7,344 nt of DNA. Origin: Candidatus Pelagibacterales bacterium. GTDB taxonomy: Bacteria > Pseudomonadota > Alphaproteobacteria > Pelagibacterales > AG-422-B15. The position numbers and the translations under genes are program-made. The stretch lies in contig JADHQX010000061.1 in assembly GCA_016777745.1 (NCBI GenBank), forward strand, positions 1-7,344. Reading direction: 5' to 3'. The notes under the pieces were generated by a model that ran no database searches, was not told the DNA's origin, and worked only from the letters and a program-made list of their open reading frames with translations. Below, one piece after another: positions 1 through 6,036 of the stretch (within the stretch, counting starts at the first letter, position 1; each line of letters begins with the position of its first letter).

Positions 1-246
1 GTTGTAGATCGTCAATTATGCGGCGGCCGGTCCAACAACAGATGTGAAAATTCACATCTGCCATTTCGACGACGAGAAAGGGCGATGCAGAAGTTTAAAA
101 GTTGTGCAATGCTTCAGAAATTTACCAGTTATCACGCTCAGATATATAACCACTTCAATCACGAAAGACATCTAGAAAGCAGGCAATCCTTCAAGCAAAA
201 ACGTACAACTGCTCTCATTGAGTGGTTCAATTTCTGTGCCGCATGA
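1..246 (+). CDS. IS6-like transposase, C-terminal part (5' end outside window)
   Basis: Frame 1 is open from the first base to a TGA at 244-246 and gives 81 residues with no start codon, so the gene begins to the left of the window. The motif NNRCENSHLPFRRRER (residues 12-27 of this fragment) is the hallmark of the end of the DDE catalytic core in IS6-family and related transposases. The Glu in CENSH (residue 16) is in the expected place of the third catalytic acid. The basic FRRRER run and the following LQKFTSYHAQIYNHFN segment also fit that group. No frameshift or stop interrupts the visible part, so the element may be intact upstream. The protein would cut and join the ends of its own insertion sequence. 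Family assignment rests on remembered motif similarity and is firm at the level of DDE transposase, a little less so for IS6 as the exact family. Confidence 0.88.
   Translation, partial: VVDRQLCGGRSNNRCENSHLPFRRRERAMQKFKSCAMLQKFTSYHAQIYNHFNHERHLESRQSFKQKRTTALIEWFNFCAA
39..60. repeat. Perfect 10-bp inverted repeat inside the transposase gene
   Basis: CAGATGTGAA (39-48) and TTCACATCTG (51-60) are exact reverse complements separated by AA. The repeat lies within the codons for the catalytic CENSH region, so it may simply follow from coding constraints. It contains TGTGA and TCACA half sites, but they are spaced by 4 nt rather than the 6 nt of a CRP site, and no T-tract follows as a terminator would need. 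Confidence 0.6.
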
Positions 247-277
247 TGATTGACTTGAGGTGCCTTTTACGGGTGTT

Positions 278-297
278 CAAGTTTGTCTGACAGCACC
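278..297 (+). repeat. Probable right terminal inverted repeat of the IS6-like element
   Basis: The transposase stops at 246, and IS6-type elements usually end within about 50-150 nt of that stop. The stretch ending CTGACAGCACC at 297 reads on the other strand as GGTGCTGTCAG, which has the GG...CTGT form typical of IS6-family ends (for example GGCACTGTTGCAAA of IS26). A similarity to another part of the window starts exactly at 298, which supports 297 as the element boundary. The left end is outside the window, so the repeat cannot be matched to its partner here. Confidence 0.5.
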
Positions 298-351
298 GAT
301 TTAGACTGGGCCAGCAATCTGCTGGGAGTTTTCATGAGTTTGGCAGCTGCT
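298..351. repeat. Diverged repeat, copy 1 (partner at 6896-6949)
   Basis: Aligned without gaps to 6896-6949, 37 of 54 bases agree, including GATTTAG, GCCAG and AATCTG blocks at the same spacing. The match begins at the first base after the proposed IS end. In the forward frame both copies read as a similar hydrophobic peptide: DLDWASNLLGVF here, DLGYASNLMVVL in the partner. Here the frame closes at a TGA (355-357). The origin of the sequence is unknown. It may be a remnant of a gene or element present twice. Confidence 0.5.
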
Positions 352-449
352 TCATGAGGCTTGACTTCTCTTTAGTTTTGGAAATGGTGGACTGATCAAA
401 CAGTCAGGAATTGAAGCAAACCTAATCACAGGATGGACAGAACGCTAAG
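298..449 (+). promoter_or_regulatory. Leader upstream of the tetR-TRAP cluster with clustered palindromes
   Basis: No convincing gene is seen in this stretch between the IS end and tetR. It holds CCAGCA-ATC-TGCTGG (311-325, 6-bp arms), two copies of TTCATGAG (331-338 and 351-358) flanking the palindrome GCAGCTGC (343-350), and GACTG-ATCAAA-CAGTC (390-405, 5-bp arms) 45 nt before tetR. A TTGACT (361-366) could be a -35 box, but no good -10 box follows at 16-18 nt. These palindromes are reasonable candidates for the operator of the adjacent TetR-type regulator, the one at 390-405 being best placed. That role is inferred from position and symmetry only. Confidence 0.35.
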
Positions 450-1124
450 ATGCAGCAAGCAGCCCAATATCAAAACGAAGCGTCCACAAGTAGTGTCGCG
501 CAGGGGACGCGATACGAGACCATTCTGGAGGCGTCAGAAAGTGTGTTTGCGCATTCAGGCTACAAGGGTGCCACAATGCGTGAGATTGCCGAACGTGCTG
601 GCGTTGCACAGGCCCTAATTCACTATCATTTCAAAACCAAAGAAGACCTGTTCGAAGCAATGGTTGCTCACAGATCAGGGCATATCAACGATCAACGTGC
701 CCAGTCACTCACTTTGCTTTTTGACGAGCACGAAGTTCCAACACTTGAGAGTATTGTAGAGGCCTTGTTTCGCCCGACAATTGTTGCGGGCATTACCCAA
801 GCGGGGGATGGGGGAGGCTTTGCCCGAATACTAGTGTCTACCGCCAATTCCGCAAACGAATGGGAACAATCGCTCACTGAACAGTATTACGATCCTATAG
901 CGCGCAAATACATCGCGGCGCTCGTTAAGATTGAACCGAGGTTGAGCCATGAAAACGCGGTCTGGTCTTATATGTTTGCCATCGGCTTAGGCATGACAAT
1001 GATGGCAAAAACTGGACGCGCCGGCCGATTGTCAGGTGGGCTTTGCGATGATGGTGACGCCGACATGATGCTTTCAAAAATTGTGCCATTTATCTGCGCC
1101 GGAATTCGGGCGCTCACAGATTGA
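450..1124 (+). CDS. TetR/AcrR-family transcriptional regulator
   Basis: This 224-residue protein has a TetR_N DNA-binding domain at about residues 22-68. The helix-turn-helix reads ATMREIAERAGVAQALIHYHF (41-61), followed by KTKEDLFEAM, which is the usual end of that domain. The alpha-helical remainder (about 85-224) would form the ligand-binding and dimer domain and resembles the C-terminal domain type often paired with catabolic-gene regulators. The length is normal. ATG 450 is chosen because it opens the frame before the HTH, but no clear Shine-Dalgarno precedes it, so expression may be weak. It lies 35 nt before dctP on the same strand and probably controls the cluster and itself, in response to the transported compound or an intermediate (inference). 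Palindromes upstream are possible operators. Family is certain; ligand is unknown. Confidence 0.93.
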   Translation: MQQAAQYQNEASTSSVAQGTRYETILEASESVFAHSGYKGATMREIAERAGVAQALIHYHFKTKEDLFEAMVAHRSGHINDQRAQSLTLLFDEHEVPTLESIVEALFRPTIVAGITQAGDGGGFARILVSTANSANEWEQSLTEQYYDPIARKYIAALVKIEPRLSHENAVWSYMFAIGLGMTMMAKTGRAGRLSGGLCDDGDADMMLSKIVPFICAGIRALTD

Positions 1125-1159
1125 TCTATCAAACCACTTAAACTACTAGGGAGAAGAAC

Positions 1160-2233
1160 ATGAAGACAGGTCTAGTAAAAGGCGCATTGGTTGCTGCAAT
1201 TTTGTCGTCGAGCACGGCATTTGGCACTTTTGCCTCAGCAGAAGAGGTCAATGCCACAATCGTCGCAGGCCACCCACCAGTGTTTCGCTGGGTGAAGCAT
1301 GCCAGCCAAACCTTCATTCCTGCAGTGAATGCCGCACTGGAAGAATCAGGCACCACGATAACGTGGAGCGAACAATACGGTGGATCACTTGCCAAAGTGG
1401 GCGACGAACTGGAGGCCGTGGAAGAAGGGCTTGCAGAAATCGGATTGATTTCAAGCCTGTTTGATCCCGCCAAACTATCTGTTCAAAATGTCACCTATTT
1501 TACGCCGTTTGTGTCCAGTGATAGCACGCTTATTGCAAACTGGATGGATGAGTTGCAGCATACAAACGCGGATATGAAAGCTTCCTGGGCAGCAAACGGT
1601 TTGGAATACTTGGGTGGCGCCATTGGAATTGATGACTACCTATTGATGACAAAGTTTCCAATTGAGAAAATTTCAGATCTTGAGGGTAAAAAAATTGGAG
1701 CTCCAGGGCCAGCAGTTAATTGGTTAAAAGGTACTGGCGCCGTTGGTGTATCTGGCAATCTTACAACTTATTATAACGAAATTAAGACTGGCGTTTATGA
1801 TGGAGTGATAGTGTTTGCATCTGCCGCCGTCCCAGGCAAGTTGTATGAGGTGGCTCCCTACATAACTAGAGTTGGGTTGGGCGCACAATATGCTGGTGGG
1901 TATGCCGCCAATAAGGATTGGTATGATGGCTTACCAAGTAACTTACAATCGGCATTAAAATCATCAGCTAGAATTAGTAGCGACGCCTATCAGAAAGACT
2001 TGGATGCAACTGTTAATAAATTCTTAGGCATCATGCAAGCCAATGGGGCAACGGTCAAAGAAGTCGATAAAGCTTTTCGCGAACAATGGGCTTCAGGCAT
2101 GGATAATGTAGCTAAAGAGTGGGCTGCCAGGCTGGACAGTGAAGGTGTTGGCGGAACTGCGGTACTCAAGGCATATATGGGTACGATGCGCGCAGCTGGT
2201 GCGACCCCAGTACGCAACTGGGACCAAGAGTAA
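1160..2233 (+). CDS. TRAP transporter solute-binding protein, DctP family
   Basis: This 357-residue periplasmic protein captures the solute and delivers it to the DctQM membrane complex. A Sec signal peptide is evident: Lys at positions 2 and 7, a hydrophobic core (9-22) and an ASA|EE cleavage site after residue 27. The mature part has the DctP pattern: YGGSLAKVGDELEAVEEGLAEIG (73-95), the DLEGKKIGAPGP segment (173-184), TYYNEIKTGVYDGV (203-216) and a C-terminal helix-rich region. In most family members the KKI is followed by an Arg that salt-bridges the solute carboxylate; here residue 180 is Gly, which suggests an unusual ligand. AGGGAG (1148-1153) six bases before the ATG is a strong ribosome site. 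Codon use turns AT-rich in roughly the 1660-2030 part compared with the first third of the gene. The solute cannot be named. Confidence 0.92.
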   Translation: MKTGLVKGALVAAILSSSTAFGTFASAEEVNATIVAGHPPVFRWVKHASQTFIPAVNAALEESGTTITWSEQYGGSLAKVGDELEAVEEGLAEIGLISSLFDPAKLSVQNVTYFTPFVSSDSTLIANWMDELQHTNADMKASWAANGLEYLGGAIGIDDYLLMTKFPIEKISDLEGKKIGAPGPAVNWLKGTGAVGVSGNLTTYYNEIKTGVYDGVIVFASAAVPGKLYEVAPYITRVGLGAQYAGGYAANKDWYDGLPSNLQSALKSSARISSDAYQKDLDATVNKFLGIMQANGATVKEVDKAFREQWASGMDNVAKEWAARLDSEGVGGTAVLKAYMGTMRAAGATPVRNWDQE

Positions 2234-2242
2234 GCTATTGAT

Positions 2243-2276
2243 CGGGCGCACTTAAATGTGTGCCCGTTTCTATTTT
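2243..2276 (+). terminator. Terminator-like hairpin between dctP and dctQ
   Basis: CGGGCGCAC (2243-2251) pairs with GTGTGCCCG (2258-2266) through 9 bp including one G-U, with a TTAAAT loop, followed by the T-rich TTTCTATTTT (2267-2276). It sits 10 nt after the dctP stop and before the dctQ start. The likely effect is partial termination or 3' protection, so that the binding protein is made in excess over the membrane subunits, as is common in binding-protein transporter operons. The structure is seen directly; the effect is inferred. Confidence 0.7.
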
Positions 2277-2318
2277 AACTTCCCCAATCTCTCCGTTTTC
2301 ATGACTAAGGTGCATGCA

Positions 2319-2867
2319 ATGTCCGAAACTCACTTGCCCAAATGGTTTTTAGCCATGCGTGGGGTCGTTGATCTGCTCACCAATCTGTTGAATGTGCTGG
2401 GCACCTTGCTGATTGTTGCGGTGATGTTGTTGGTGAACGCGGATGTTATTGGCCGCGTCTTTTTCAGTGCGCCTGTGTCTGGCGTTCCTGAAATGGTATC
2501 CATGTCTATTGTGACGATTGTGTTTTTGCAGGTGGCTCAAGCCTTTCGCAAAGGGCGTCTGACGCGCACAGAGGCTGTTCTAGATTTCTTTGAAAAACGC
2601 ACCCCTCGGTTCAGACAAGTCTTGGAACTCTTGTTTTCTTTCGCGGCTATTGCACTGATCTGGCAACTATTCTGGGCTAGCCAACCTTTATTTATGAAAG
2701 CATGGATAAGGGGCACCTATGAGGGCACGGTGGGCGATTTCACCGCTCCGATCTGGCCTGTAAAACTGATAATCCTGATCGGTTGCGCAGCCTTGTTGGT
2801 ACAATTGATCCTGCACGCTGGAACCGCCACGTTCCGTCTGTTTGCAAAAACTGGGACACAGACATGA
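2319..2867 (+). CDS. TRAP transporter small permease, DctQ family
   Basis: This 182-residue integral membrane protein is the small subunit of the TRAP permease and pairs with DctM. Four membrane helices are visible at about residues 18-42, 57-76, 101-121 and 145-166. Family signatures are NADVIGRVFF (40-49, matching the usual N-x-x-x-R-x-x-F), PVSGVPEMVSM (52-62), a positively charged loop with RKGRLTRTEAV (77-87), and TAPIWPVKLIIL (142-153). ATG 2319 is preferred because AAGGTG (2307-2312) lies six bases before it and the length then fits the family. The upstream in-frame ATGs at 2256 and 2301 fall in the hairpin loop or lack a ribosome site. The stop overlaps the dctM start by 4 nt (ATGA), which indicates translational coupling and a joint complex. 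Confidence 0.9.
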   Translation: MSETHLPKWFLAMRGVVDLLTNLLNVLGTLLIVAVMLLVNADVIGRVFFSAPVSGVPEMVSMSIVTIVFLQVAQAFRKGRLTRTEAVLDFFEKRTPRFRQVLELLFSFAAIALIWQLFWASQPLFMKAWIRGTYEGTVGDFTAPIWPVKLIILIGCAALLVQLILHAGTATFRLFAKTGTQT

Positions 2868-4177
2868 GTCCATTTGAAATTGGTATAACGTCTTTTGGGG
2901 CTTTGGTCGTGATGGTCTATTTTGGTCTTTGGGTGCCAATCGCCTTGATGCTATCATCGTTTGTCGGGGTTTGGATGATCAAGGGATCACCTGTTTTGGC
3001 AGGTAAGTTGCTGGCCTTGGCCGCATCTGAGACGATCTCCAGCTATTTTTTTGGCGTCGTGCCGCTGTTCATCATGATGGGCTTTATCGTGTCCGTCACG
3101 GGCATGGGGCGCGATGCGTTTGATGTGGCAAACCATATTTTTAGACGTATTCGTGGTGGTCTCGGAATCGGAACCGTGGGCGCAAACGCGATCTTTGCTG
3201 CGATCACTGGCATTTCGATTGCATCTGCCGCAGTATTCACCCGCATCGCAGTGCCAGAAATGACCCGATACGGCTATAACAAAAAGTTTGCGGTCGGTGT
3301 GGTGGCTGGATCGTCGGTCCTCGGGATGCTGATCCCGCCCAGCTTATTGTTGATCCTATACGGGTTGTTAACCGAACAATCTGTTGGTGATTTATTCATC
3401 GCGGGTGTCATCCCCGGCCTTCTGCTGGCGTTTGTGTTTTGCCTGGGCATCTTTCTGGTGGCGCTAATCAAGCCGAGCCTGATTGGCGGCAACATCGACT
3501 TACCCGCTGATGACGACGACGTCCTGAGCAAACGCGAGGTTATGGCCAAAGGATTGCCATTGGCCGCCCTCATCGGACTTGTCCTAGGTGGTATCTATGG
3601 TGGTTTTTTTACCCCGATTGAGGCCGGTGCGATTGGCTGCTCAGGCGCAATCGTTATCGGCCTCATCCGCCGCGCGCTTAGCTTTTCGGACTTTTGGGAA
3701 GTGTTGACGGATACAGGTCTCGTCACCGCTTCAATCGCGTTCCTGATAATCGCGGCGCAAATGTATTCACGCATGCTCGCGCTGTCCGGTGTGCCCGCTG
3801 GATTTGGCAATTTCGTGGCCACGGCTGAGATTGGGTGTTGGGGCGTGATCCTTGCCTATGTGCTGTTGGTGATCCTCATGGGCACAATCCTTGATAGCTC
3901 CAGCATTATGCTGATCCTCGTGCCGCTGATGTTGCCTGTGCTCAGCCTGATGCAGGTTGACCTGATCTGGTTTGGCATCGTTACCATCATCGCCGTTGAA
4001 ATCGGCCTTTTGACCCCGCCCTTTGGGATATCTGTGTTCGTCATTAAATCATCGCTTGATGATCCAACGATCACACTAGGTGATATCTTCATCGGTGCCG
4101 CGCCTTTTGCGGTGTTGATGCTTATCGTTCTGGGCCTCGTGTTGGCCTTTCCCATTCTCGTCACCGCTCTGCTTTAA
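2864..4177 (+). CDS. TRAP transporter large permease, DctM family
   Basis: This 437-residue protein is the transport channel of the TRAP system and moves the solute inward with a cation gradient. It is almost wholly hydrophobic, with about 11-12 membrane helices. Family motifs in order: PLFIMMGFIVSVTGMGRDAF (67-86), ITGISIASAAVFTRIAVPEM (114-133), GMLIPPSLLLILYG (154-167), GFFTPIEAGAIG (247-258), GTILDSSSIMLILVPLMLPV (340-359) and EIGLLTPPFGISVFVIKS (379-396). A charged loop DDDD at 216-219 links the two inverted halves. The start at 2864 is chosen because it overlaps the dctQ stop (ATGA), has GGGA at 2853-2856, and gives the normal family length; a longer reading from 2783 would run through dctQ sequence in another frame. 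The substrate is unknown. Confidence 0.95.
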   Translation: MSPFEIGITSFGALVVMVYFGLWVPIALMLSSFVGVWMIKGSPVLAGKLLALAASETISSYFFGVVPLFIMMGFIVSVTGMGRDAFDVANHIFRRIRGGLGIGTVGANAIFAAITGISIASAAVFTRIAVPEMTRYGYNKKFAVGVVAGSSVLGMLIPPSLLLILYGLLTEQSVGDLFIAGVIPGLLLAFVFCLGIFLVALIKPSLIGGNIDLPADDDDVLSKREVMAKGLPLAALIGLVLGGIYGGFFTPIEAGAIGCSGAIVIGLIRRALSFSDFWEVLTDTGLVTASIAFLIIAAQMYSRMLALSGVPAGFGNFVATAEIGCWGVILAYVLLVILMGTILDSSSIMLILVPLMLPVLSLMQVDLIWFGIVTIIAVEIGLLTPPFGISVFVIKSSLDDPTITLGDIFIGAAPFAVLMLIVLGLVLAFPILVTALL

Positions 4178-4186
4178 GGAACTTAT

Positions 4187-4963
4187 ATGCCCAGACATAT
4201 TGTAGATCTGTCAGTCTCGCTCGAAATGGGGATTGCTTCTGATCCACCGATTATGTTGCCGGAAATCATCTATATGAACCATCAGGAAACGGTAGAACAA
4301 ATCATGTCGTTCTTTCCGGGGCTTAAGAAAGAAGATCTGCCGGGTGGCGAAGGTTGGGCGGTAGAGCGTCTGAACATCGCCACGCATAACGGCACCCATA
4401 TGGACGCTCCCTATCACTATCATTCTACTATGAACAAAGGGGAACGGGCGATCACAATTGACGAGGTGCCGCTTGATTGGTGTCTGCGTCCGGGGGTGAA
4501 GCTGGATTTCCGCCATTTTGCTGATGGCTATATCGTGCAGCCTGCAGATGTTGAAGCGGAGTTGCAGCGGATTAATTATGCGTTGCAGCCGCTTGATATT
4601 GTGATGGTGAACACTTCAGCAGCAGAACACTATGGTCAACCAGATTACCTGATGAAGGGCTGCGGCATGGGCCGTGAGGCCACGAACTACCTGACCGAAC
4701 GCGGCGTGCGCGTGGTTGGTATCGACGCATGGAGCTGGGACGCGCCATTCGCACTAACCGCACAAGAATACGCCAAAACCGGAGATGCATCGATCATCTG
4801 GGAGGGGCACCGCGCTGGCATTGATATCGGCTATTGTCAGATAGAAAAACTGACCAACCTTGACAGCTTGCCTAGCCACGGTTTCGAAATTTCCTGTTTC
4901 CCGTTCAAAATCAAAGCGGCCTCTGCGGGCTTTACCCGCACCGTTGCCATATTCGAGGAGTAA
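4187..4963 (+). CDS. Cyclase-family metal-dependent hydrolase (kynurenine formamidase-like)
   Basis: This 258-residue cytoplasmic enzyme belongs to the cyclase/kynurenine formamidase/isatin hydrolase fold. The metal motif HNGTHMDAPYH (67-77) supplies His67, His71 and Asp73 as likely zinc or manganese ligands. GHRAGIDIG (207-215) and EKLTNLDSLP (220-229) match the second half of the active site, with His208 and Glu220 as probable catalytic residues. Known relatives open a cyclic amide, ester or formamide by adding water. The extra SFFPGLKKEDLPGGEGWAVE segment (41-60) and GMGREAT (160-166) set it apart from true KynB and from isatin hydrolase, so neither name is applied. AAGGA (4176-4180) at the dctM stop is its ribosome site. 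It lies 9 nt after dctM and 4 nt before the FAH gene, so it probably acts on the imported compound first (inference). Confidence 0.9.
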   Translation: MPRHIVDLSVSLEMGIASDPPIMLPEIIYMNHQETVEQIMSFFPGLKKEDLPGGEGWAVERLNIATHNGTHMDAPYHYHSTMNKGERAITIDEVPLDWCLRPGVKLDFRHFADGYIVQPADVEAELQRINYALQPLDIVMVNTSAAEHYGQPDYLMKGCGMGREATNYLTERGVRVVGIDAWSWDAPFALTAQEYAKTGDASIIWEGHRAGIDIGYCQIEKLTNLDSLPSHGFEISCFPFKIKAASAGFTRTVAIFEE

Positions 4964-4967
4964 TCCC

Positions 4968-5897
4968 ATGCGTCTAGCCACAGTTTCACATCAAGGTCAG
5001 GCCATAGTTGTAGCGGCGACTAAAACTAACTACCTGATTGATCTGCACAAAGCCGCTGAGCAAAGCGGTAAAGATGGTGGGATATTTGCGGACATGCTGT
5101 CCTTGATCAATGCAGGTGAAAACGGCCTCAAGACGGCTCGCACTTTGCTGCAATCCGCAGATGAAAGCGTTACTATGGCAGTAAGCGACGTGTCGTTTCT
5201 GCCTCCCATCATGCCTGTGCAATACCGCGATTGTCTGGTGTTCGAAGAGCATTTGGCCAACTGCTTCAAGGTGATGGGGGCAACGATGCCTGTACCACCC
5301 TCGATCCCTCCGGTTTGGTACGATCAACCGCTCTATTACAAAGGCAACCGCATGTCCTTCATTGGTCACGGCACTGACGTGCAATGGCCCGCCTATGCCG
5401 AGTTCCTGGACATTGAATTGGAGCTGGCGATCGTTGTTGGCAAAACGGGCAAAGACATTTCCAAAGACGTAGCACCTGCGCATATCTTTGGCTATTCAAT
5501 CCTAAATGACGTCTCCGCCCGCGACGCGCAAATGCGTGAAATGCCGGGGCAACTTGGCCCCTGTAAAGGCAAAGATTTCGACACAGGCAATATCCTTGGA
5601 CCCTACATTCTAACGGCGGATGAGGTTGTGCACCCAATCGCGGTCAACATGGAGGCACGGGTGAACGGCGAACGTTGGGGGGGTGGCAACAGCAGCCAGA
5701 TGCAACATAGTTTTGCGGATATTCTGGCGCATATTTCTTCATCTGAAACCATCTATGCAGGCGAAGTCATCGGCTCTGGTACCGTTGGAACTGGATGTGG
5801 GCTGGAAATTGGAAAACGGCTGCAAGACGGTGATATCTTTGAGTTGGAAATCGAAAACATCGGAATCCTCACCAACCGCATCGTTAAGGCGAGATAA
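4968..5897 (+). CDS. Fumarylacetoacetate hydrolase (FAH) family protein
   Basis: This 309-residue protein has an N-terminal FAH-like domain of about 80 residues and the catalytic FAH fold after it. Likely metal ligands are Glu150 and Glu152 in LDIELELAIVVGK (147-159) and Asp181 in SILNDVSARDAQ (177-188). Other family marks are PLYYKGNRMSFIG (121-133), GPCKGKDFDTGNILGPYI (197-214) and GSGTVGTGCGLE (269-280), which form the active-site cover and substrate pocket. Members cleave C-C bonds or decarboxylate beta-diketo and 2-oxo acids in ring-degradation pathways. The start at 4968 is set by GAGGAG (4955-4960) seven bases upstream and by homology beginning at MRLATV; a longer frame from 4860 runs inside the cyclase gene. 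It is probably the step after the cyclase enzyme (inference). The exact reaction is not determined. Confidence 0.92.
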   Translation: MRLATVSHQGQAIVVAATKTNYLIDLHKAAEQSGKDGGIFADMLSLINAGENGLKTARTLLQSADESVTMAVSDVSFLPPIMPVQYRDCLVFEEHLANCFKVMGATMPVPPSIPPVWYDQPLYYKGNRMSFIGHGTDVQWPAYAEFLDIELELAIVVGKTGKDISKDVAPAHIFGYSILNDVSARDAQMREMPGQLGPCKGKDFDTGNILGPYILTADEVVHPIAVNMEARVNGERWGGGNSSQMQHSFADILAHISSSETIYAGEVIGSGTVGTGCGLEIGKRLQDGDIFELEIENIGILTNRIVKAR

Positions 5898-5899
5898 CG

Positions 5900-6010
5900 A
5901 TGGACAACCCAATCAATGGCTTTGAAATTGCCCCTGCAAGGCTAAAGACAATGGGTGCGGATCTGCAACGACCAGAGTGTATTTTGGCCGAACCGGACGG
6001 CGCCCCATGA
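5900..6010 (+). pseudogene. Remnant of an SMP-30/gluconolactonase/LRE-family gene (N-terminal 36 codons)
   Basis: An ATG two bases after the FAH stop opens a 36-codon frame ending at TGA 6008-6010. Its second half, DLQRPECILAEPDG (residues 21-34), matches the first strand of SMP-30/gluconolactonase-like beta-propellers, where the Glu of RPEC is the first metal ligand and the next motif is normally a tryptophan/aspartate-rich SD-RGG turn. Here the sequence breaks directly after the DG and runs into the leader of the OsmC gene. Intact members are about 290-300 residues, so some 780 nt are missing, most simply by an internal deletion. The purine-rich AAGGCGAG (5886-5893) before the ATG could still act as ribosome site, so the short frame may be translated. 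No C-terminal part is recognisable before 6037. The family call rests on a short motif but fits the neighbours well. Confidence 0.68.
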
Positions 6011-6036
6011 TCCATTGGAACGAGAGAACATAAAAA

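Noticed and set aside
43..56. CRP-like site TGTGA-AAAT-TCACA
   Set aside because: The spacer is 4 rather than 6 nt and the site lies inside the transposase coding region, far from any start.
433..618. 61-codon frame overlapping the start of tetR
   Set aside because: It is an arginine-rich out-of-frame shadow of the TetR DNA-binding domain, which is unmistakable in the other frame.
2256..2318. Longer DctQ start at 2256 or 2301
   Set aside because: 2256 lies in the loop of the terminator-like hairpin and 2301 lacks a ribosome site, while 2319 has AAGGTG at the right distance.
2783..2863. N-terminal extension of DctM from an ATG at 2783
   Set aside because: The extra 27 residues overlap dctQ in another frame and have no DctM character; the ATGA overlap at 2864-2867 and the family length support the later start.
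3043..4164. Several minus-strand open frames across dctM
   Set aside because: They are arginine/proline/serine-rich shadows of a hydrophobic membrane-protein gene and show no domain or ribosome site.
4860..4967. N-terminal extension of the FAH protein from an ATG at 4860
   Set aside because: It lies within the cyclase gene in another frame, is basic and proline-rich, and the start at 4968 has a clear GAGGAG ribosome site.
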